DNA from: DATBMY01 sp036554605 | GTDB taxonomy: Bacteria; Acidobacteriota; Blastocatellia; UBA7656 | Assembly (NCBI GenBank): GCA_036554605.1 | Contig: DATBMY010000457.1 | Coordinates: forward strand, 1 to 7,473 | Direction of reading: 5' to 3' | Length of the DNA stretch: 7,473 bases | Position numbers and translations under genes: made by a program | The notes under the pieces: model-generated | Databases searched by the model: none | What the model was told of the DNA's origin: nothing | Seen by the model: the letters and a program-made list of their open reading frames with translations, nothing else | Part shown: positions 1 through 5,595 of the stretch, one piece after another | Numbering within the stretch: the first letter of the stretch is position 1 | Layout: every line of letters starts with the position of its first letter

Positions 1-708
1 GAGACGGCCGAAACCCTCGCTCGCCAGTATCAGATCTCGCGCGACGAGCAGGACCAGTACGCGCTCAGGTCTCAGAACCGGGCTGAGAAGGCGATCAACG
101 AGAGCCGGTTCCGGGCAGAAGTCCTCCCGCTTTCTATAAAGGACCGCAAGGGCAACGCGACCGAATTTGCTTCCGATGAGCACGTCCGAGCCGGGGCGAC
201 TATGGAAGCGATAAAGAGACTGCCGCCGGTTTTTTCAAAGGATGGGACGGTGACTGCCGGAAACTCCTCAGGGATCACCGACGGCGCCGCGGCGATGCTC
301 GTGTGCTCGGAAGAGTTTGCTCGCGCGCATTCGCTCCAGCCGCAGGCAAGAATTATCGACTACGAAATCACCGGAGTCGACCCGCGTGTGATGGGTATAG
401 GCCCGGTTCCAGCTATTAGGAACCTGTTCGAGCGACGGCGGCTCTCTATGAGTGAGATCGATTTGATCGAGCTGAACGAAGCCTTCGCGGCGCAAGTGCT
501 GGCCTGCGACCGCGAGCTACATTTCGATCACGACAGGCTGAACGTAAACGGCGGAGCAATCGCCCTGGGTCATCCGATAGGCTGCACCGGCGCGAGAATA
601 ATGACTACGCTGGTTCACGAGCTTGAGCGACGTCGCGGGCGGCTCGGGCTTGCCACGCTCTGCATATCTGGTGGCATGGGAATGGCCGTTCTGGTCGAGC
701 GCGTTTAA
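1..708 (+). CDS. Thiolase (acetyl-CoA C-acyltransferase family), C-terminal part, 5' end outside window
   Basis: The frame is open from the first base to TAA at 706-708, giving 235 residues; thiolases are usually about 390-400 residues, so roughly the N-terminal 40%, including the nucleophilic cysteine, lies left of the window. Visible family marks are TAETLA at the start, GNSSGITDGAAA (about residues 87-98), the NEAF motif (159-162), GGAIALGHPIGCTGAR with the catalytic histidine at residue 191, and CISGGMG with the second active-site cysteine at residue 221. Thiolases make or cleave 3-ketoacyl-CoA in beta-oxidation, acetoacetyl-CoA formation or aromatic degradation. The substrate cannot be decided from this half, so no symbol is given. 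An ATG at 202 is internal, because conserved thiolase sequence continues in frame upstream of it. The gene is convergent with the ACIII operon and probably functionally unrelated to it. Confidence 0.93.
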   Translation, partial: ETAETLARQYQISRDEQDQYALRSQNRAEKAINESRFRAEVLPLSIKDRKGNATEFASDEHVRAGATMEAIKRLPPVFSKDGTVTAGNSSGITDGAAAMLVCSEEFARAHSLQPQARIIDYEITGVDPRVMGIGPVPAIRNLFERRRLSMSEIDLIELNEAFAAQVLACDRELHFDHDRLNVNGGAIALGHPIGCTGARIMTTLVHELERRRGRLGLATLCISGGMGMAVLVERV

Positions 709-1853
709 TTTGCACTAACCACATCTGTCCTCTCATCTTGATGCCTGAGCAAGACAAGGTAGTTTGTCGCAAGGCAGATCAGCGCAAAGCTCGATAGGAA
801 AACGAACCCCAGCGCGTATGACCCGGTTTGCGCGCGAATCAAGCCGAGAACGAGCGGCGGAAAGAATCCACCCAGACCGCCCGCCGCGCCGACCAGCCCC
901 GTTACCGTCCCGGTCTCGCGAGGAAAGTACTCGGGAACAAGCTTGAAGACAGCACCATTGCCGAGTCCAAGTATTGCCGCGCTCCCGAGCGCCCCCATAG
1001 TGAAGAGAACTATGCTGGTCGAGGTTAATCCCAGAGCGAGTATCGAAAGCGCGCCGAGCGCGAGCGCCAGTACGTTCGCGCCTCCGTAACGGTCCGCCAG
1101 CCATCCACCGACAGGCCGCATCCCGGTCGCCACGATCACGAAACCCGCGACGCGGGCCCCGGCATCCGTAGCCGTCAAGGCGAACATGTCCTTAAGCAGC
1201 GTTGGAAGATAAATGCTCAGGGCGACGAACCCGCCAAAGGTCAGGAAATAGAAGAGCGACAGCACCCAGGCGATCCGCTCTCGCTTCAATATGGCGATGT
1301 ACTCGAAGGGTTTCTTTGGCGCGACTTTGATTGATGCGTTGCGGGCAAACAACAGAAAGATCACGCCAAAAAGTCCCGCCGCTACGCCGAAGACCCAGAA
1401 CGGAACGCGCCAGTCGCCTGTTGCCGCCACGATGGCCGGAGCGCCGAAGACGGCGATTGACTGGCCGATGTTTCCCATGCCGTATATGCCCAGCGCGGTC
1501 CCCTGCTGTTTTGCCGGGAACCACTTCGACGCGAATCCCACACCCACCGAAAAGCTCGCGCCCGCAAATCCAAGCAGGAACCCCCAGGCTATCAGCGATT
1601 CGTAAGACGACGTGAAACTGGCTCCCAGAGCTGGGATCAAGCAGAAGAGTAGCAGCGCCCCGAAGACGACTCGCCCGCCAAATTTATCGGTCAGAATCCC
1701 CATCGGTATTCGACCTATGGAGCCGAGCAGGACCGGCACGGCGATCAGCAAGGATGTTTGCAATGCGGAAAGACCATACATTTCACGAAATCGCGGGGCA
1801 AGCGCGCCGAGCAGGCCCCATACCGCAAAGGTGATTGCGAATCCGATAGTTGA
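705..1853 (-). other. Domain: NarK/nitrate-nitrite porter-like MFS half of the fused ActF protein
   Basis: This is the C-terminal 383 residues of the fused protein, with twelve hydrophobic segments as in a complete major facilitator. The loop after helix 2, GILTDKFGGR, is the MFS motif A. Features shared with the nitrate/nitrite porters are an arginine in helix 2 (GSIGRIPMG, residue 454; position of NarK Arg89), an arginine in helix 8 (GMRPVGGW, residue 652; position of NarK Arg305), a glycine-rich helix 5 motif with GMGNIG (Asn 534), GNGAVFKLVPEYF before helix 11 and GAAGGLGGFFPP in helix 11. The two arginines bind nitrate/nitrite in NarK, so anion transport is plausible. Another small-anion or organic-acid substrate cannot be excluded, and the helix 5 motif has Tyr where the usual signature has Ala. 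Family assignment is fairly firm; substrate is inference. Confidence 0.75.
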
Positions 1854-3071
1854 TAGCGCAAGCGCGCGGTTCGCATCCTTGTCCCAATGGACGCTCTTGT
1901 CGACCGGTTCGAAAGAGTGCAGCGACAGGCTCTCGCTTAAATACGGATCGTGTTTCGGCAAGAGGGATAGCTCTTTCAGACCGGACGAGAAGACTTGCAA
2001 GAAGAGAGACGTGAATCCAAGCGCGAGCGCAACATCTACGAACCCGACCATAGCCGACGCGCCTAATGCCGGAAAGATCATCAAGTAGAGATCAACCCCG
2101 TGGCCGATCAGGACTATGACAGAGGCAGTCATCAACCAGTTCTGATTGCGCTTTGCTTTGCGAGAGAGCAACAGCATGAAAGGAATGATCCAGTTCAAAA
2201 AGAGGTTCAGAAAAAAGATCGTCTTCCACGCGGGCGTGGCCGTCTGGCGGATGTAAAAAATAGTCTCTTCGGGGAGGTTCGCATAATAGATAAGCAGGTA
2301 TTGAGAAAGCCAGAGGTAAGCCCAGAACGTCGAGAATCCGAAGAGCAGCTTGCCCAGGTTGTGCAGATGGTCATCGTTTATCTGTGGAAGAAAGCCGCGC
2401 CTGCGTAGCAGGATAATAAGAAGAGTGATCGCCGCGATGCCGCTTAGGAAGAGACCTGAAAAGCAGTAGAAAGCAAAGATGGTGCTGTAAAACTCCGCCT
2501 CAATCGACATCAGCCAGTCGAAGCTGGCAACCGAAAAAGTGATTGCGAACACGGCCAGAAAAATGGCTCCGTACTTTTTACTTCTCCGGGTGTGCTCAAG
2601 CGAGCCGTCTTCATCCTGTTTTTTCGACTCTTTCCACAATAGTCTTGAGAAGACGACCCAAAGAGCAAGCACGACAAGCATGCGAGCGAAGAAGAAAGGC
2701 GTGCTCAAAAATATGGACTTCACCTTCATAGCCTCGCTGGCTGCCTCAAAGCCGTGCGACCATTCATAGATCGAGTGCCTGCCGAAATAGAGAGCCAGCA
2801 TCGCCGCCGCGCCCAACGGGATATAGGTCATCATCGCTTCGGGTACGCGTCTGAGCGCAGCGCTCCACGCCGCGTTCGATACGTGATGTATGCTGACGAA
2901 GACGATTGCGCCAAGCGCGAGCGTCAAAAAGTAAAACGCGTTGAGAAGGAAGCTCGGCCAGAGTCGTGCGCTGTCCGTAAGTAACCCGGCAATAAAACCC
3001 ATCACGCCTACCCCGATTAGCGTGAACAGGATCTTTCTCTCATTCTGCGTTACGATAGTTCCAGGCGGCAT
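705..3071 (-). CDS. actF: ActF (ACIII membrane subunit) fused to a NarK-like MFS transporter
   Basis: One uninterrupted 788-residue frame. Residues 1-388 are a full ActF: NrfD-like, ten predicted helices (about 15-32, 41-61, 82-97, 126-144, 168-187, 198-222, 242-264, 283-303, 315-333, 342-362). They carry ActF-like stretches such as SFDWLMS, HLHNLGKLLF and NLPEET, and the usual ActF ending DPYLSESL. After a hydrophilic linker (about 389-404), residues 405-788 form a twelve-helix major facilitator domain of nitrate/nitrite porter type. Stand-alone ActF is about 400 residues, so the second half is extra. ActF is one of two NrfD-like membrane subunits of the quinol-oxidising complex in the cytoplasmic membrane; the role of the attached porter is unknown. 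ATG 3071 is chosen because GGAG lies 10 nt upstream and the start follows the actE stop by 17 nt. An in-frame ATG at 3134 would overlap actE and add an unconserved 21-residue leader. Last gene of the operon. Confidence 0.9.
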   Translation of the reverse strand: MPPGTIVTQNERKILFTLIGVGVMGFIAGLLTDSARLWPSFLLNAFYFLTLALGAIVFVSIHHVSNAAWSAALRRVPEAMMTYIPLGAAAMLALYFGRHSIYEWSHGFEAASEAMKVKSIFLSTPFFFARMLVVLALWVVFSRLLWKESKKQDEDGSLEHTRRSKKYGAIFLAVFAITFSVASFDWLMSIEAEFYSTIFAFYCFSGLFLSGIAAITLLIILLRRRGFLPQINDDHLHNLGKLLFGFSTFWAYLWLSQYLLIYYANLPEETIFYIRQTATPAWKTIFFLNLFLNWIIPFMLLLSRKAKRNQNWLMTASVIVLIGHGVDLYLMIFPALGASAMVGFVDVALALGFTSLFLQVFSSGLKELSLLPKHDPYLSESLSLHSFEPVDKSVHWDKDANRALALSTIGFAITFAVWGLLGALAPRFREMYGLSALQTSLLIAVPVLLGSIGRIPMGILTDKFGGRVVFGALLLFCLIPALGASFTSSYESLIAWGFLLGFAGASFSVGVGFASKWFPAKQQGTALGIYGMGNIGQSIAVFGAPAIVAATGDWRVPFWVFGVAAGLFGVIFLLFARNASIKVAPKKPFEYIAILKRERIAWVLSLFYFLTFGGFVALSIYLPTLLKDMFALTATDAGARVAGFVIVATGMRPVGGWLADRYGGANVLALALGALSILALGLTSTSIVLFTMGALGSAAILGLGNGAVFKLVPEYFPRETGTVTGLVGAAGGLGGFFPPLVLGLIRAQTGSYALGFVFLSSFALICLATNYLVLLRHQDERTDVVSAN

Positions 3072-3081
3072 AATTACTTTT

Positions 3082-3085
3082 CTCC
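3082..3085 (-). promoter_or_regulatory. Ribosome binding site of actF
   Basis: On the - strand the 17 bases between the actE stop and ATG 3071 contain GGAG followed by AAAAGTAATT, a 10-nt spacing. This supports translation starting at 3071 (protein beginning MPPGTIV) rather than at the upstream in-frame ATG at 3134, which lies inside actE. Confidence 0.65.
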
Positions 3086-3088
3086 GTC

Positions 3089-3652
3089 TTAAAGCTTGCC
3101 CTGTAGCTTGCGAATGTGGAGTATCGCCTTCCACCGGTCCTCGGCCGAGACCAGGCCCGCGTGCGACGGCATATTGACCCGGCCCATCGTTATGACGTGA
3201 AACATATGGCCGTCGGCCAGGGCTTTCGATTTTTCGGTGTTGAATGAAGGCGGATTTGGATACTTCGGAATGAGCACGCCGTCCCCCGCGCCCGTTGCCC
3301 CGTGACAGACCGCGCAGTAGCTCGAATAGACCGCCTCTGCTCGGGCCAGATTCTCTTCCCCGGGCTCAAACGGATTCTTAAGCTCGCGCCCGGCACGCTC
3401 TGCTTCTTCAGGCGTTGGGGCGTAATGAAATGGCTTAAAGCCCCTCGGGATAGTTCCGGCAACCGGCATCTGCTGAGTCATCCCGTTGGGCAGGACGGGA
3501 TTGGGCGACTCGGATGCGTATGCCGGTGAATACTGCATCTGGGTCGGCCATTCCAGGTTTCGCCTGGTCGTGTCGCGGCTCAAGAGGCCAATCCCCCCGA
3601 GCACGACGACCGGCAAGAGAATTACCGTAAGCCATGAAAAAACTCTCTTCAT
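3089..3652 (-). CDS. actE: ActE, monoheme cytochrome c subunit of alternative complex III
   Basis: A 187-residue protein with an N-terminal hydrophobic segment (about residues 5-24) preceded by Lys-Arg, acting as a signal or membrane anchor, followed by a periplasmic domain. PNPVLPNGM near residue 51 is typical of ActE. The single heme-binding motif CAVCH is at residues 113-117, and Met161 in NMPSHA is the likely second axial ligand. In ACIII this subunit sits on the periplasmic face and passes electrons from the complex to the acceptor. No lipobox cysteine is present: the only cysteines are the two heme ligands. Its ATG overlaps the actD stop (4 nt, ATGA), with AAGGAG 10 nt upstream inside actD, so the pair is probably translationally coupled. 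Length is normal for the family. Confidence 0.93.
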   Translation of the reverse strand: MKRVFSWLTVILLPVVVLGGIGLLSRDTTRRNLEWPTQMQYSPAYASESPNPVLPNGMTQQMPVAGTIPRGFKPFHYAPTPEEAERAGRELKNPFEPGEENLARAEAVYSSYCAVCHGATGAGDGVLIPKYPNPPSFNTEKSKALADGHMFHVITMGRVNMPSHAGLVSAEDRWKAILHIRKLQGKL

Positions 3653-4194
3653 ACGAACTGGTCTCCTTCGATCACCTTAACCGCCCCGTGCCTGGCGAAG
3701 AGCTTCGATGCGGCCATCGCGTCGAATGACGCATCGGTCTGCTTCAGCACTATCACAAAGCGATCGTCGGTGACGCGATCAAATACGAGCCGCTTGCTGA
3801 ATAGCCAGAGGCGATTTCTGACCAGCAAGACGCCAATCGCGATCAACCCGGAGAAGAGCACCATCAGCTCGAACGTCACCGGAATGAAAAGCGGAAATGA
3901 ATTAAACGGCTTGCCCCCTACGTTCAACGGCCAGTCATAGGCCGAGGTCCAGACTTGAAGCCCCAGCCCGAACGCAAGCCCTATGGCTCCGGCTATGAAG
4001 GCTATCCAGGTCAAGCGCGAGGGGCGAAGGCCCACGGCCTGGTCCATCCCATGAACTGGAAAAGGCGTGAAGACATCATGGATTTCAAAGCCGCTTTCGC
4101 GCGCTTCGATCGCGGCGCTCATGAGATCTTCTTCGCGGCGAAAGAAGGCCGCGGTGTACCTGACGCTGGAGGCATACTCTCTAGCGGCGAGCAT
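3649..4194 (-). CDS. actD: ActD, DUF3341 membrane subunit of alternative complex III
   Basis: A 181-residue protein of the DUF3341 family. A soluble N-terminal part (1-60) holds ESGFEIHDVFTPFPVHGMD, a stretch typical of the family. Two helices follow, about 62-82 and 101-124, separated by the characteristic segment GGKPFNSFPLFIPVTFE, and then a soluble C-terminal tail. ActD is a small membrane subunit of ACIII without known cofactors; its two helices pack beside the NrfD-like subunits, and its exact role is unsettled. The start codon overlaps the end of actC by 14 nt and is preceded by a strong AAGGGGGT-like ribosome site at about 4203-4210. An alternative Met at residue 25 would cut into the conserved N-terminal domain, so the longer start is preferred. 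It is not a free-standing gene but a core part of the act operon. Confidence 0.92.
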   Translation of the reverse strand: MLAAREYASSVRYTAAFFRREEDLMSAAIEARESGFEIHDVFTPFPVHGMDQAVGLRPSRLTWIAFIAGAIGLAFGLGLQVWTSAYDWPLNVGGKPFNSFPLFIPVTFELMVLFSGLIAIGVLLVRNRLWLFSKRLVFDRVTDDRFVIVLKQTDASFDAMAASKLFARHGAVKVIEGDQFV

Positions 4195-5587
4195 AATGTA
4201 GCACCCCCTTGACCTCGTTCATTGATATGGCCGGGAAGATTCTCAGGAAGAGCAAGAACAAGGTGAAGAATAATCCGAAGCTGCCCAGCATGATCGTCAC
4301 TTCGGTCACGGTCGGCATATACATTGCCCAGCTAGAGGGCAAGAAGTCGCGATGCAGCGAAGTCACGATGATGACGAATCGCTCGAACCACATGCCGACG
4401 TTTATTAAAATCGAGAGGACGAAGATCGCCGGGATGGATGTTCGCACGCGTTTTGACCAGAAAAGTTGCGGCACTATGGCATTGCACGTCACCATAGTCC
4501 AGTAGGCCCATGCATAAGGCCCCATCGCGCGATTGATTATCACAAACATCTCGTTTGGATTTCCGCTATAAAAGCCTACGAAGGCTTCCGTCAGGTAAGC
4601 GACCGTGACAATCGAGCCAGTCAGCAGCGTGACCTTGCACATATTCTCAAGGTGAAATGGCGTGATGTAGTCTTCAAGGTGCATCAGCTTTCTGACCAGG
4701 ATCATCAGCGTCATTACCATCGCGAATCCCGAGAAGACGGCTCCCGCGACAAAGTAGGGTGGAAAGATCGTCGAGTGCCATCCCGGGATCACCGAAGTCG
4801 CAAAATCGAAGCTGACGATTGAGTGGACCGAAAGCACCAGCGGGGTCGCCAACGCGGCAAGCACAAGATAAACGGTTTCATAGCGTGACCACGTCCGGTT
4901 CGAGCCGTTCCAGCCCAGGCTTAAGATCTTGTAAAACCCCCGGCGAATCTTCGATACCGTTCTATCGCGCGCCGTCGCCAGATCAGGCACGAGTCCCAGA
5001 TACCAGAAGACCGCCGAGATCGTGAAGTAAGTCGAGATCGCGAAGAAGTCCCACACGAGCGGCGAGCGGAAGTTCACCCACAGGGAACCCCGCTGGTTCG
5101 GGTAAGGCAGTATCCAGTAAAAAAGCCACGGCCTGCCCATGTGAATAACCGGAAAGATTCCGGCGCAGATTACCGCAATCAAAGTCATAGCTTCGGCGGA
5201 GCGGTTCACCGAGGTGCGCCACTTCTGGTTAAAGAGAAAGAGTATTGCCGATATGAATGTGCCCGCATGCCCTATGCCGATCCAGAAAACGAAGTTTGTT
5301 ATGTCGAACGCCCATCCGATCGTCTTGTTCAATCCCCAGGTGCCTATGCCTGTCGTGACGGTGTAGGCAGTCGCAATCATTCCGGCGACCATCAAGACGA
5401 AAGAGACCGAAAAAGCAGCCCACCACCCGACGCCAGGCTTTCGATCAAGCAATTGACATATATCATTTGTGACTTCGCCGTAGCTCTTGTCTCCTTCGAT
5501 CAGCGGGCGGCGAAGGCTCGATACGGTCGGATGGAGCGCGTTCAACGTGATCTCTTCTTGATGCGGATGCTTGATTGCGACGGCCAT
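4181..5587 (-). CDS. actC: ActC, NrfD-like quinol-oxidising membrane subunit of alternative complex III
   Basis: A 468-residue polytopic protein of the NrfD/PsrC family with ten predicted helices (about 57-77, 95-120, 132-152, 176-198, 236-256, 280-300, 318-340, 355-375, 385-410, 428-450). Conserved stretches include GIGHAGTFISAI, HMGRPWLFYW (147-156), SVHSIVSFDFA, GWHSTIFPPYFVAGA and the helix 9 ending NVGMWFERFVII. In ACIII structures the equivalent subunit carries the quinol site near the periplasmic side, next to the ActB iron-sulfur clusters, and is a candidate path for proton movement. Length matches ActC rather than the shorter PsrC or NrfD. The start is 8 nt after the actB stop, with GAAGGAG formed by the last actB codons 11 nt upstream. 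The gene overlaps actD by 14 nt. Confidence 0.95.
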   Translation of the reverse strand: MAVAIKHPHQEEITLNALHPTVSSLRRPLIEGDKSYGEVTNDICQLLDRKPGVGWWAAFSVSFVLMVAGMIATAYTVTTGIGTWGLNKTIGWAFDITNFVFWIGIGHAGTFISAILFLFNQKWRTSVNRSAEAMTLIAVICAGIFPVIHMGRPWLFYWILPYPNQRGSLWVNFRSPLVWDFFAISTYFTISAVFWYLGLVPDLATARDRTVSKIRRGFYKILSLGWNGSNRTWSRYETVYLVLAALATPLVLSVHSIVSFDFATSVIPGWHSTIFPPYFVAGAVFSGFAMVMTLMILVRKLMHLEDYITPFHLENMCKVTLLTGSIVTVAYLTEAFVGFYSGNPNEMFVIINRAMGPYAWAYWTMVTCNAIVPQLFWSKRVRTSIPAIFVLSILINVGMWFERFVIIVTSLHRDFLPSSWAMYMPTVTEVTIMLGSFGLFFTLFLLFLRIFPAISMNEVKGVLHYARR

Positions 5588-5595
5588 ATTCGTCT

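Noticed and set aside
202..204. ATG at 202 as the start of a short thiolase-like gene
   Set aside because: Typical thiolase sequence (TAETLA, ISRDEQDQYALRSQ) continues in the same frame upstream to base 1.
560..760. Rho-independent terminator near the convergent junction
   Set aside because: I found no clear GC-rich hairpin followed by a T run in either direction around the shared stop codons.
1612..2088. 158-residue open frame on the + strand opposite the ActF-porter junction
   Set aside because: Considered as a possible overlapping gene because it spans the fusion point, but its translation is basic, serine-rich and featureless, and the opposite strand is clearly coding throughout.
705..3071. 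The fusion as a simple sequencing error joining two genes
   Set aside because: Both halves are intact and in the same frame, and the linker has no remnant start codon; a missed frameshift would normally break one half. It cannot be wholly excluded from one sequence.
3072..3134. Longer actF start at 3134 giving a 21-residue extra leader
   Set aside because: It overlaps actE by 46 bases, the leader is not ActF-like, and the ATG at 3071 has its own GGAG at normal spacing.
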